Assembly (NCBI GenBank): GCA_963704515.1
Contig: OY969913.1
Span: 2,046,001 to 2,110,000 of the forward strand
DNA: 64,000 nucleotides
Direction of reading: 5' to 3'
Source: VRUE01 sp963704515
Lineage (GTDB): Bacteria > Actinomycetota > Thermoleophilia > Solirubrobacterales > 70-9
Positions 25,826-33,813 of this stretch are shown here, piece by piece (the first letter of the stretch is position 1; every line of letters begins with the position of its first letter). The translations under genes and the position numbers were made by a program. The notes below the pieces were generated by a model. It saw nothing but the letters and a program-made list of their open reading frames with translations, was not told where the DNA came from and made no database searches.

Positions 25826-26539
25826 CTACGCGGCGGCAGCGGGTTGTCGGCGGCCGAGGTGCGATGCCGCGTCGGCCCACTGGACGCACTCGCGCACGCC
25901 CTTGTCCGGTAGCTCGTACTGCTCGTGCAGGATGCACCGCCCCTGCTCGTCGGCCGCGATGAGGGCGACGTGGTGGACGGACCAGCGCGTCCCCGCGAGG
26001 GTCGGCTGGCCACCCAGCAGCCCTGGCTCCACTTCGATCTGCTTGAGCCGAAGCTCCCGTGCGATCCATCCCCCGGACCGGAGGACGTCCTCAATTGCCA
26101 GCCAGAACTCGGGCTTGAAGGCGACTTGGTCGTAGCCGTGGGTGACGTCCAAGTACTGCCCATCGCTTTGATCCTTGAGGACGATCGAGCCGCGGTCGTG
26201 CTTCGTCTCGGCCGTGGCGCGGCCCAAGCCGATTTTTGACCGGCTCAGCGGCCATGCCGCATGCTTCTTGCCAACCCGCTCATCCTCCCTGCGGGCGCCC
26301 TCGATGGCGTTGTGGATCTGCTTGTAGCTGAACCCGCTATCCCGCAGCCATCGCACGGCGATTGCCTCGGCGGCATCGAAGAAGCTGTACAGGTTGCTAG
26401 GAAGGCCCTTCTGGACAGTGGGCTGGATCAAGTCGTTCCGCGCCCACTGGCCAATCATGTTGCCGCTTACCCCGGCGAGCGCACCCAGGCGCCGCGGCGT
26501 GTAGACCGCCTGCTCGGTGTAGTCGAAGGCCAGCTCCAT
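25826..26539 (-). CDS. MerR-like HTH fused to DUF433 (putative antitoxin)
   Basis: 237 residues. The N-terminal winged-helix part is MerR-like (AVYTPRRLGALAGVSGNMIGQWARNDLI; AAEAIAVRWLRDSGFSYKQI). The C-terminal part is DUF433-like, with QPTLAGTRWSVHHVALIAAD followed by GVRECVQWADAASHL. DUF433 proteins commonly partner DUF5615/PIN-like toxins, as here. The added HTH would let the protein repress its own operon. ATG 26539; 43 bases separate it from the integrase stop, and all run in the same direction. Confidence 0.72.
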   Translation of the reverse strand: MELAFDYTEQAVYTPRRLGALAGVSGNMIGQWARNDLIQPTVQKGLPSNLYSFFDAAEAIAVRWLRDSGFSYKQIHNAIEGARREDERVGKKHAAWPLSRSKIGLGRATAETKHDRGSIVLKDQSDGQYLDVTHGYDQVAFKPEFWLAIEDVLRSGGWIARELRLKQIEVEPGLLGGQPTLAGTRWSVHHVALIAADEQGRCILHEQYELPDKGVRECVQWADAASHLGRRQPAAAA

Positions 26540-26582
26540 CTTCCTGATCCTAATCTTCCCTGCACACGGGCCAATTCCCCCA

Positions 26583-27752
26583 TCAGGCGGCTCGAACCCG
26601 CTCCTCAGCGTACTCGTGTTCGCGGCCGAGGAAGCTATCGAGCAGGGCGGCTGCCTCAGCCGCGGCGCCGGGCATCAGGTGCCCGTAGAGGTCGAACGTC
26701 ACCTTGATCGAGCTGTGGCCCATGAAGGCCGACAGCGCCTTGGGGTTGACCCCGGCGGCGATCATGAACGAGGCGTAGGTGTGGCGGGCCTGATGCAGCC
26801 GCAGGCGATCCGTCAGCCCAGCCGCCTCCCAAGCCCGGTCGGCGCGGCGATAGAGGCTGGCGGCGTGAAACGGCTGATCGCCGTCGCCGAAGACGAGGGC
26901 ATCGTCGGGCGGCTCGCCACGTCTCTGACGGTGCTCCAGAATGAGGTCGCGCAAGAGCCCCGGCATCGGCGTCGCCCGCCGCGACGTTGGGGTCTTGGGC
27001 GCGATGCGCCCCTCCTTCGGGTCCCAGCTCTCGACCACTCGAATCGCGCCCGTGTCTGTGTCCACGGCCGACCAGCGCAGCGCCCTCAGCTCGCCATACC
27101 GCAGCCCGGCGTACAGCGCCGTGCCCCAGACCGGCCGGTCCTCGACCGGCAAGGCGGCCAGCAGGGCGGCGGCTGTCTCGGGAGACACAATCTCGACCTC
27201 GTTGGGACGCGCTGCCGGTAGCTCCAGGTCGCGCGTCGGGTTCAGCGGCAGCCCGCCCCGCGAGCGCGCTCGGCGGAAGATCGCCTGCAACGGCTTGATC
27301 GCGTTGCGGATGGTTGAGGCTTGCTGTCCCTCCCCCATCCACCGATCCACCAGCTCCTGCAAGTCCAGCGTCGTCACGGTGCTGAGCTTTCGCCCCCCGA
27401 TCAATGGGAGCACCCGATCCTCAAGAGCCTGCCTGTAGCCGCGCAGCGTCGCTGGCTTGTAGGGATGCCCCGAACGGTTCCTGACCTCGCCCGCCTCCGC
27501 TCCAGTGAGCCATTCCTCGGCTGCATCCCTCAGCGTCGTCTGGGTCGGCGCTTGCAGAGTGCCGTGGTCGAGCGCCCGCTTGGTCTCGGCCCGCCAGGAC
27601 CGTGCTTCGGACTCGCGTCGGAATCGCTTGCGGAGCTTCCTGCCATCGCGGGGTGAGTAGACAGACGCCTCCCACCCCGCCCGGCACTTGCAGCGCCCGC
27701 CCCGGTGAGCCGGGCAACCCTCGGAATGGCGCTTCCGGATTCCGGTTGCCAT
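26583..27752 (-). CDS. int: Tyrosine site-specific integrase of the island
   Basis: 389 residues with the phage/ICE integrase layout: an N-terminal arm-binding domain containing a Cys/His cluster (CPAHRGGRCKCRAGWEASV), a SAM-like core-binding domain (about 65-170), then the catalytic domain. Visible catalytic residues are the Arg in ALYAGLRYGELRAL, the His-x-x-Arg of HQARHTYASF, the His of FMGHSSIKVT and the Tyr of DLYGHLMPG. It is the only integrase between the att copies and presumably recognises the tRNA-Cys 3' end. ATG 27752 overlaps the XRE gene stop by one base, so its expression is tied to the regulators. Confidence 0.95.
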   Translation of the reverse strand: MATGIRKRHSEGCPAHRGGRCKCRAGWEASVYSPRDGRKLRKRFRRESEARSWRAETKRALDHGTLQAPTQTTLRDAAEEWLTGAEAGEVRNRSGHPYKPATLRGYRQALEDRVLPLIGGRKLSTVTTLDLQELVDRWMGEGQQASTIRNAIKPLQAIFRRARSRGGLPLNPTRDLELPAARPNEVEIVSPETAAALLAALPVEDRPVWGTALYAGLRYGELRALRWSAVDTDTGAIRVVESWDPKEGRIAPKTPTSRRATPMPGLLRDLILEHRQRRGEPPDDALVFGDGDQPFHAASLYRRADRAWEAAGLTDRLRLHQARHTYASFMIAAGVNPKALSAFMGHSSIKVTFDLYGHLMPGAAAEAAALLDSFLGREHEYAEERVRAA

Positions 27753-28015
27753 CAGCCCTCGCCCCCGTAGGTGTACGCGCCCAACCGCGTCCCGCCAGGG
27801 TTCCAGCCCATGCCGTCGAGCAGTTCTTCGGGAGGGATGCCGAGGGAACCGGCGAGCTTGACCACGGTGTCCACGCGGGCGACCCGTTCGCCGCGCTCAA
27901 GCTGGCCGACCGCTGTTCGGTGCAGGGAGGCCCTGACGGCAAGCTCTTCCTGGGAGAGCTTCGCCCGCCTGCGGCAATAAGCGAGGTTACGGCCGAACTG
28001 GTCTGCGAACTTCAC
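27752..28015 (-). CDS. XRE-family HTH regulator A
   Basis: 87 residues with a Cro/C1-type HTH: NLAYCRRRAKLSQEELAVRA, then LHRTAVGQLERGERVARVDT. It is clearly a paralogue of the protein encoded immediately upstream (28012-28281), with the same SLHRT-V-QLERG core. It overlaps that gene by four bases and the integrase by one. Likely controls integrase or transfer genes. No operator was identified. Confidence 0.88.
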   Translation of the reverse strand: MKFADQFGRNLAYCRRRAKLSQEELAVRASLHRTAVGQLERGERVARVDTVVKLAGSLGIPPEELLDGMGWNPGGTRLGAYTYGGEG

Positions 28016-28281
28016 TGCTCGCGCTCCTTCTCCACGAAGCCGCCGGGCCGGTAGTCCCCCAGGGTCCAGGTGATCCCTGCGAGCAAGTCGTCGGTGGAGA
28101 TTTCGAGGGAGGCCGTCAACTTGATCAGCGTGTCGATACGGGGGATGCGAAGTCCCCTCTCAAGCTGACTGACCTCTGTGCGGTGCAGCGATGCAAGGTG
28201 GCTCAACTCCTCTTGGGAGAGGTCGGCCCGCTTGCGCAGGCGGGCGAGGTTGTCCCCGAAGTGGGCGGCGATGTCGATCAT
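28012..28281 (-). CDS. XRE-family HTH regulator B
   Basis: 89 residues: NLARLRKRADLSQEELSHLA, then LHRTEVSQLERGLRIPRIDT. It is second in a run of overlapping genes (28278 gene, B, A, integrase). The paralogy with regulator A suggests a tandem duplication within the element and a repressor/anti-repressor or two-operator arrangement; that is inference. Confidence 0.88.
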   Translation of the reverse strand: MIDIAAHFGDNLARLRKRADLSQEELSHLASLHRTEVSQLERGLRIPRIDTLIKLTASLEISTDDLLAGITWTLGDYRPGGFVEKEREQ

Positions 28282-28631
28282 CTGCTTTCCCCTCCTCCGA
28301 TCTGGCCGAGCAAGCCGTACAGTGCCTCGTGCTCGGCAACGACCCGCGCGTACTCGTTGCTGCCGTCGATGATCCGGGCAAGATTCGTCAGGACGGCTCG
28401 CACCTCGTCGTCGGGGACAATCACCAGCTCGTCCAGGGCCGCGAGGAGTCGCCCATAGGCGGCCTCCTCGCGGCGTAGGTGGTTCGGATCTTTGGGTCGC
28501 TTCGCGTTCGCCAGCTCGTCTCGAACGCCATCAAGAGCGTCCTCGAACGTCTCGCGCAGGAAGCGGACGTGACCGGCGGGGAATTGGAGGGCCACGGCAA
28601 CGCCGCGCCCCGTAGGGTTTCGATCAGCCAT
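28278..28631 (-). CDS. Hypothetical 117-residue island protein
   Basis: Not recognised. From ATG 28631 (MADRNPTGRGVAVALQFPAG), mostly helical and charged, with VRFLRETFEDALDGVRDELA and EEAAYGRLLAALDELVIVPDDEVRAV. AAGGAGAGC lies 10-17 bases upstream. It overlaps XRE regulator B by four bases, so it heads the regulator-integrase operon. It could be a regulatory partner; nothing more can be said. The open frame upstream to 29024 has no protein character. Confidence 0.7.
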   Translation of the reverse strand: MADRNPTGRGVAVALQFPAGHVRFLRETFEDALDGVRDELANAKRPKDPNHLRREEAAYGRLLAALDELVIVPDDEVRAVLTNLARIIDGSNEYARVVAEHEALYGLLGQIGGGESR

Positions 28632-28656
28632 GAGGAGCTTGCTCTCCTTGTGGTCA

Positions 28657-28691
28657 GCCCCCCGGTTGGCGTTAGCGCGCCGCCGGGGGGC
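28657..28691. terminator. GC-rich stem-loop in the island
   Basis: GCCCCCCGG at 28657-28665 pairs with CCGGGGGGC at 28683-28691. It sits between the 28747-28956 HTH gene and the next gene on the minus strand. It may stop transcription from the small HTH gene; no T-run is present. Confidence 0.45.
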
Positions 28692-28746
28692 GCTTATGTT
28701 CGGACGCCGAAATCCTAGCAGTAGTGTCGGTGAACCCCTACGCCTG

Positions 28747-28956
28747 CTACTTGCCCCGGAGGATTTCGGCGACGCGGCTGAAGTGCAAGCCGGTCTCCTT
28801 GCCGATGTCGCGCAATGAGAAGCCAGCCGCCCGCGCACGCTCGAAGGACTCGCGCCTCGCCGCACTTGCTTTGTCGCGCTTGCTCTGAGCGCGCTCGAAA
28901 TCAGCCTGCGCCCGTCGCAGGTCGCGACTGACTTTCTTCTGGTCGGCGTCCGCCAT
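28747..28956 (-). CDS. Small helix-turn-helix protein with coiled-coil N-terminus
   Basis: 69 residues: a charged helical N-terminus (KKVSRDLRRAQADFERAQSK) and a C-terminal HTH resembling Hin/homeodomain-like folds (FSLRDIGKETGLHFSRVAEI). Such proteins are frequent on actinobacterial integrative elements, near excisionase and relaxase genes. ATG 28956 is preferred; longer in-frame versions start in the excisionase region and are not protein-like. Confidence 0.75.
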   Translation of the reverse strand: MADADQKKVSRDLRRAQADFERAQSKRDKASAARRESFERARAAGFSLRDIGKETGLHFSRVAEILRGK

Positions 28957-29020
28957 TCCGTGCAGCGTAGAAGCTGCTCGCGATCCCTGGCGGCTCCAAC
29001 CTCGGAGCGCAGGCCGCCGG

Positions 29021-29233
29021 TCATCCCGACTCCCCGAAGACGCGACTCGCGTTCTCCGCCGTCCAGCGTTCAAGCTCGCTGACCGGGACCAGGCGCTTGC
29101 GCCCGCGTCGCACGAGCCGCAGCTCGGGCGCGACGTTGGCGTCGAAGAAGTCCGGCCCGACCCCGATGGCGGCCGCCGCCTCGGGCGGGGTGAGGGCGAT
29201 CCGGGGGATGGACGCGGGGAGCTTCTTCGCCAT
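29021..29233 (-). CDS. Excisionase-like MerR-type HTH protein
   Basis: 70 residues of the AlpA/Xis-like HTH_17 type: LTPPEAAAAIGVGPDFFDAN, then APELRLVRRGRKRLVPVSEL. These proteins bind att-proximal DNA and bias the integrase towards excision. It lies at the start of the minus-strand module, divergent from the relaxase, which fits control of excision together with transfer. ATG 29233. Confidence 0.82.
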   Translation of the reverse strand: MAKKLPASIPRIALTPPEAAAAIGVGPDFFDANVAPELRLVRRGRKRLVPVSELERWTAENASRVFGESG

Positions 29234-29389
29234 CCCTATCCCTGTCCGAACCGAGCGAGCATCGTCTCGGATATGTCCGCGAGTGCGGGCGAACGCCCCC
29301 GGCGATTCCCCACCGCCCGCCGTGTCTCGTCCACGCGCCCCACGCCCTTCCTGTCCAGCGCGGGCGGCGGATGCATCGCGCCTGCGACC

Positions 29390-29564
29390 AACAGCCAGTC
29401 AGCCAAGAAGGCCAAATCAGCCAAGCCAGAAACGCAAGAGGAAGCAGCCAAGAGCCAGAAGACAAGGCACCCCAGGACAGCCAGAAAGCCAGTACCCGAG
29501 AGCGCTCCAGGCCCCCACCTCAAAAGCAAACAGCAACCCACTTCACGCCCTATCACTGGAGTGA
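29390..29564. other. Candidate origin-of-transfer region upstream of the relaxase
   Basis: This is a purine/AC-biased, lower-GC stretch between the divergent excisionase and relaxase genes. AGCCAAG is repeated at 29401, 29419 and 29446, with several AGCCAG variants around. A perfect inverted repeat TCACT-GG-AGTGA lies at 29553-29564. Another stem, GGCGG ... CCGCC, lies near 29610. MobF oriT sites often sit next to their relaxase gene and combine direct repeats with a short palindrome near nic. No nic site can be assigned. Confidence 0.4.
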
Positions 29565-29656
29565 TTTCCGGGGGCGCTGCGCTTCCCCGCCGGACATCGA
29601 AGGCGGATGGAGAACCGCCTCGATGCAACCGCCCTCCTGGCCGGACACCCCTACCG

Positions 29657-32600
29657 ATGATCAGCATCGGCAAGCTGGGCGGCGGCCAGGAGCGCTACTA
29701 CACCGAGAAGGTCGCCGAAGGCGCGGAGGACTACTACTCCGGCGAGGGCGAGGCGGAGGGCAAGTGGATCGGCGACGCCGCCGCCGAGCTCGGCCTGACG
29801 GGCAACGTCGACCCCGCTCAGCTCACGGCGATGCTGACCGGCAACAACCCCGCCACGGGCGAGCCCTTGGGCCTGCGCCCGGTCGGCGGCAAGGGGCCGG
29901 TCCCCGGCTTCGACCTCACCTTCTCGGCCCCGAAGTCCGTATCGCTGACCTGGGCGCTGGGCGGACCCGAGGTAGCCGCCGAGGTGGCGGCCGCCCACGA
30001 GCGCTCCGTCCAAGCAGCCCTCGACTACATGCAGGCCCACGCCTGCTGGACGCGGCGGGGCGCGGGAGGCGCGGAGTTCGTGCAGGGCTCGGGCTACCTC
30101 GCCGCCGCCTACCTCCACCGCTCCTCGCGCAACGGCGACCCCCAGTTGCATACCCACGTGCTCGTCGCCAACGCGACCAAGGGACCGGACGGCAAATGGT
30201 CACGGCTCTACCACCCGGCGATCTACGAGCACGCGAAGACCGCCTCCTATCTCTATGAGGCGAACCTGCGCCACGAGCTTTCGCGCACCCTCGGCGTGCA
30301 GTGGCAGGAGGTGCGCAAGGGCATTGCCGAGATCGCGGGCTTCAAAGACGAGTGGCTGAAGACCTTCTCCACGAGGAGGGCCGAAATCCTCGCGGCCGCC
30401 GGTCGCGGCGCTTCGGCCAAGGCCCGCCAGGTCGCCACGCTCACCACCCGCCACGCCAAGGAGCGCGAGATCGAGCCCGAGAGCCTGCGCGAGCGCTGGA
30501 CGGAGCGCGGAGCGGAGATCGGCCTCACCCGCGAGGGCATCGCCGCCACCCAGGGCAAGGCGGTAGAGCTGAAGGCGGAGCTGACCCTCGATGCCCTGGA
30601 CCGCGCCGTCACCGCCCACGCCTCCCACTTCGACCGCCGCGAGGCGATCCAGGCCGTCGCCGACCTATTGCCCAGCGGTGCTCCCGCTTGCGAGGTCGAG
30701 GCGACCGCCGACGCCTTCCTCGCCTCCGAAGCCGTGATCCGCATCGCCGATGCAGCCAAAGGCGAGCGCTTCACCACCCAGCGCATCTGGGAGATGGAGC
30801 GGGGAGCGTTGGAGAGCGCCGAGACGATGGCGAGCGAGCCGCGAGGCGTCGCCGGGGAAGTGATCGCGTTGAGGACGATCAAGGACCGCCCCACCCTGAA
30901 GCCCGATCAGCGCCGCATGGTCGAGCGGTTGCTCGCCGGGCGCGAGGGCATCATCGTCGTGATCGGCGAGGCGGGGACCGGTAAGACCTTCGCCACCGTG
31001 GCGGCAGCCGAAGGCTGGGCGCAGGCCGGTTTCAGGGTCCAGGCGGCGGCTCCCACCTGGAAGGCGGCGAATGTGCTCAGCGACCACGGGCTTGAGGCGA
31101 CCACGGTGGCCGGGCTGCTGGGCAGCCTCGACCGGGGCTACGTCGCGTTGGACGAGCGAACCGTCCTGCTGATCGACGAGGCGGGGATGGTCGGCAGCGA
31201 GGACATGGCCGGGCTGATCTCCCACGCCGAGGCGGCCGGGTCGAAGCTCGTGCTGATCGGCGACCCCGCCCAGCTCGACGCGATCGAGGCGGGCGGGTTG
31301 TTCGGTGCGATCGCGGAGCGCACCGATCCCGTCGGGCTCGATGAAGTGATCCGCCACAACTTCGACCTTGACCGCGACGCCACCAAGCGCATCCGCGAAG
31401 GCGAGGGAGCGCAGGCCCTCTCCCTCTACCGCTCCGAGGAGCGAGTCACCGTCGCCCCCGACGCCGATGCACGCCGGGAGGCGATGGTCTCCGACTGGCT
31501 CGCCTCCTACCGCACCGGAGACGACGCGCTGATGGTGGCCCAGCGAAACGCCGAGGTGGCGAGGCTGAACACCACCGCCAGGGAGGCGCTTCGCGCGGAG
31601 GGGATGCTGGGAGAGCGGGAGATCGTGGTCGGCGAGGCGCGCTTCGCGGCCGGCGACCAGGTCATCACCCGCGTCAACGACCACGCCAACCGCATCTACA
31701 ACCGCGAGCGCTGGCAGGTGGCCGAGGTGGACCCCGAGCGCAGGAGGATTGTCCTTGAGGGGATCGACCGTGACCGCACCGTGGAGGTCGGACCCGACTA
31801 CCTCGCCCAGACCACCTTGAACGGAGAGGTGGCCGCCCTCCAACACGCCTACGCCGTCACCACCTACTGCGCCCAGGGAGCCACCGTGGACCGTGCCTAC
31901 GTGATGGCCGACCCCACGATGGACCGCCAGGAGTTCTACGTCGCCACCTCGCGCAGTCGCGATCAGACTTACCTCTACGCGACGGCCGAGCATGACTCGG
32001 GGCGCGAGGAGTTCGCGCCGCCCTCCGCCGAGGAGCGGGGAGCGCTGGGCCAGCTCGCGCAGGCGGCCGAGCGCGACCGCTCCCAGAGCGCCGCCCACGA
32101 CGAGGCGAAGCGGGCAGAGCTGGAGAAGCTGCCGACTCCGCAGCTTGCCGAGCGCCATCGCGAGCTTGAGCGTCCCGCCGATGACGAGTCTCGCCAGGAG
32201 CGCGCTTGCGTCGAGAAGGTCAAGGAGGTCGAGCGTTGCCGCGAGCGCCTTGAGCGCGCGGTCGCCGAGCGCGAGACCGCCGAAGGACTCCCCAGGCGCG
32301 AGCGCAAGGTCGAGCTACCCCAGGCCCGACTGAGCGAGCGATGGGCCGAGGAACGGCTCACCGAACACTCGGGGGCGCTGCGCGGCATGGAGCCGCCTAC
32401 GGACTCAGCCCGCCGCGAGCACGCCATCGCCGAGCGGCTTCTCGCCGAGCGCGTCGAGCAGGCGCTCACCGCCGCCCGGATCGAGCCGCCCAAGTACGTC
32501 ACGAAGGAACTTGGGGAGCGACCGTCTGACCCGACCCAGGCGAAGGCATGGGACAAAGACGTCCGGGGTATCGAGAGCTACCGCCAGGAGCACGGCGTCA

Positions 32601-32764
32601 CCGACAAGAAACGCGCACTCGGCAAGGAGCCGAAGGAGATCGGGAGGCAAGCCGCCCGCGAGCGGGCGCAGAGGAGACTTCGGGAGGCCCAGCGCGGGCT
32701 CGGCAGGGCACCGCAGCTCACGCGCTCAAGGGATATAGGGCGTGGGCTCGGGATCGGTCGATAG
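29657..32764 (+). CDS. MobF-family relaxase with C-terminal helicase (TrwC/TraA-like)
   Basis: 1035 residues. The N-terminal relaxase domain starts MISIGKLGGGQERYYTEKVA with candidate nucleophile Tyr14/Tyr15 (and Tyr26/Tyr27). The metal-binding His triad is His154, His165 and His167 (HRSSRNGDPQLHTHVLVA). A superfamily 1 helicase follows, with Walker A GEAGTGKT near residue 437, DEAG box LLIDEAGMVG, GDPAQLDAI, and a late AYAVTTYCAQGATVDRAYV motif. The C-terminal tail is charged coiled coil. It would nick oriT and unwind the strand for conjugation. The frame is open upstream to 29273, but ATG 29657 gives the family N-terminus. No type IV secretion genes are nearby. Confidence 0.93.
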   Translation: MISIGKLGGGQERYYTEKVAEGAEDYYSGEGEAEGKWIGDAAAELGLTGNVDPAQLTAMLTGNNPATGEPLGLRPVGGKGPVPGFDLTFSAPKSVSLTWALGGPEVAAEVAAAHERSVQAALDYMQAHACWTRRGAGGAEFVQGSGYLAAAYLHRSSRNGDPQLHTHVLVANATKGPDGKWSRLYHPAIYEHAKTASYLYEANLRHELSRTLGVQWQEVRKGIAEIAGFKDEWLKTFSTRRAEILAAAGRGASAKARQVATLTTRHAKEREIEPESLRERWTERGAEIGLTREGIAATQGKAVELKAELTLDALDRAVTAHASHFDRREAIQAVADLLPSGAPACEVEATADAFLASEAVIRIADAAKGERFTTQRIWEMERGALESAETMASEPRGVAGEVIALRTIKDRPTLKPDQRRMVERLLAGREGIIVVIGEAGTGKTFATVAAAEGWAQAGFRVQAAAPTWKAANVLSDHGLEATTVAGLLGSLDRGYVALDERTVLLIDEAGMVGSEDMAGLISHAEAAGSKLVLIGDPAQLDAIEAGGLFGAIAERTDPVGLDEVIRHNFDLDRDATKRIREGEGAQALSLYRSEERVTVAPDADARREAMVSDWLASYRTGDDALMVAQRNAEVARLNTTAREALRAEGMLGEREIVVGEARFAAGDQVITRVNDHANRIYNRERWQVAEVDPERRRIVLEGIDRDRTVEVGPDYLAQTTLNGEVAALQHAYAVTTYCAQGATVDRAYVMADPTMDRQEFYVATSRSRDQTYLYATAEHDSGREEFAPPSAEERGALGQLAQAAERDRSQSAAHDEAKRAELEKLPTPQLAERHRELERPADDESRQERACVEKVKEVERCRERLERAVAERETAEGLPRRERKVELPQARLSERWAEERLTEHSGALRGMEPPTDSARREHAIAERLLAERVEQALTAARIEPPKYVTKELGERPSDPTQAKAWDKDVRGIESYRQEHGVTDKKRALGKEPKEIGRQAARERAQRRLREAQRGLGRAPQLTRSRDIGRGLGIGR

Positions 32765-32958
32765 GCCCCGACCCGCTCGATTGTGGCACCGCTCCGGCGG
32801 CCGTCAACCCCCTGCGGGGGTCGGGCACTGCGTGCCCTTGACTGCCGCCTTCACGGTGCGGGTTGGCGGGTAGGTCGGGGCGGGAGAGAGCGCGCGGTCG
32901 GCTCGCTGCCCCCGGTTTTCTGTGGCTCGGTTGCCGTTTGCCGCGCTAGGCTGAATCC

Positions 32959-33189
32959 ATGAGCTTCACACGGATCACTGTTCGGCCCGATCAGATGGGC
33001 GGCGTCCCCTGCGTGCGCGGCCTGCGAATCCCCGTCGCGACCGTGGTCGGCATGGTCGCCGATGGCATGAGTGAGACTGAGATCGTCGCCGCTTATCCGG
33101 ACCTGGAGGCCGAGGACGTGCGCGAGGCGATGCGCTACGCGGCCGCGGCCGTGCGAGAGCGTGAGCTGCCGCTTGCTGCCTCCGGGTGA
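32959..33189 (+). CDS. DUF433 family putative antitoxin
   Basis: 76-residue DUF433 protein: RITVRPDQMGGVPCVRGLRI, PVATVVGMVADGMSETEIVA and AYPDLEAEDVREAMRYAAAA, the full short consensus. DUF433 proteins are usually paired with a downstream DUF5615 PIN-like protein, as here with a four-base GTGA overlap. ATG 32959. The last 190 bases upstream hold GC-rich hairpins (CCCCCTGCGGGGG near 32809) and probably the promoter, but no clear -35/-10 pair was found. Confidence 0.9.
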   Translation: MSFTRITVRPDQMGGVPCVRGLRIPVATVVGMVADGMSETEIVAAYPDLEAEDVREAMRYAAAAVRERELPLAASG

Positions 33190-33557
33190 AGTTCCTGATC
33201 GACAACGCGCTTTCGCCCGCCCTCTCCGAGCAATTGAAGGCTGCGGGGCACGATGCCGCGCATGTTCGGGACTACGGGATGCAGGCAGCAGCCGACGAGG
33301 AAATCTTCGTACGGGCGCAGGAGGAGCAGCGCATCGTCGTGTCCGCCGACACCGACTTCGGCACGCTTCTCGCGACCCGTCAGGAGCGCTCGCCTTCGGT
33401 GATCCTGTTCCGCCACGGCGCCCAGCGACGGCCCGAGGGACAAGCCGAGGCCCTGTTGTCGAACCTTGGGGCAATCGAAGCCGATCTCGCCAGCGGTAGC
33501 GTCGTCGTCATCGAGCCCTCGCGTATCCGCGTTCGCTCCCTCCCGCTGGTGTCATAG
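33186..33557 (+). CDS. DUF5615 PIN-like putative toxin
   Basis: 123 residues: MKFLIDNALSPALSEQLKAA with the metal-binding Asp6, GHDAAHVRDYGMQAAADEEI, and RIVVSADTDFGTLLA with the second acidic pair, then PSVILFRHGAQRRPEG. This is the standard DUF5615 layout, a PIN-like RNase fold. GTG 33186 overlaps the DUF433 stop. Ribonuclease toxin activity is inferred from the family. It is the last gene before the right island boundary. Confidence 0.9.
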   Translation: MKFLIDNALSPALSEQLKAAGHDAAHVRDYGMQAAADEEIFVRAQEEQRIVVSADTDFGTLLATRQERSPSVILFRHGAQRRPEGQAEALLSNLGAIEADLASGSVVVIEPSRIRVRSLPLVS

Positions 33558-33596
33558 GTCACTCATCCGCGACGAGAAGGTTCATCGCCTGGGTTC

Positions 33597-33660
33597 GGGT
33601 GCCAGTCGGGTGCCAGTCGCGCCCGTTGACAACCGATTTCAGCCGGATTCAACCGGCTGA
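33597..33660. repeat. Arm-type repeats, right end of right island
   Basis: Two GGGTGCCAGT copies (33597-33617) match the pair at 25373. TTTCAGCCGG-ATTCAACCGG (33637-33656) matches the block at 25191-25220. Both lie between the DUF5615 gene and tRNA-Cys. They are probable integrase/excisionase arm sites. Confidence 0.5.
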
Positions 33661-33707
33661 GCACAGACCGTCGCATTCCGCACCAGCAAGCCGAAATCCC
33701 GCTGTTC

Positions 33708-33757
33708 AAGCCAGAGGCGCCCACCGGAATCGAACCGGTGTAAACGGCTTTGCAGGC
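33708..33757. repeat. attachment-site copy inside and beside tRNA-Cys (right boundary)
   Basis: 50 bases identical to 25276-25325, covering the bases just beyond the tRNA 3' end, the acceptor 3' strand, the T arm and the anticodon loop. The intact tRNA gene is kept on this side because the islands insert at its 3' end. Confidence 0.9.
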
Positions 33758-33785
33758 CGCTGCGTAGCCACTCCGCCAGGGCGCC
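33715..33785 (-). tRNA. tRNA-Cys(GCA)
   Basis: 71-base cloverleaf on the minus strand. The acceptor GGCGCCC/GGGCGCC is perfect with discriminator T. D stem GCG/CGC; anticodon stem GCGGC/GCCGT with loop CTGCAAA (anticodon GCA); T stem ACCGG/CCGGT with loop TTCGATT. No encoded CCA. It is the integration site for the islands to its left, with two further partial copies at 25276 and 21057. Confidence 0.95.
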
Positions 33786-33813
33786 GGGCGGGAGTAAGGG
33801 TATCGGGGCGGGG

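Noticed and set aside
29401..29452. CRISPR-like short repeats
   Set aside because: The AGCCAAG units are too short and unevenly spaced, with no cas genes. No CRISPR array was seen anywhere in the window.
29273..29656. N-terminal extension of the relaxase by 128 codons
   Set aside because: The frame is open, but the extension is low-complexity (KKAKSAKPETQEEAAKSQK) and the relaxase family begins at MISIGKLG; the DNA looks more like a transfer origin.
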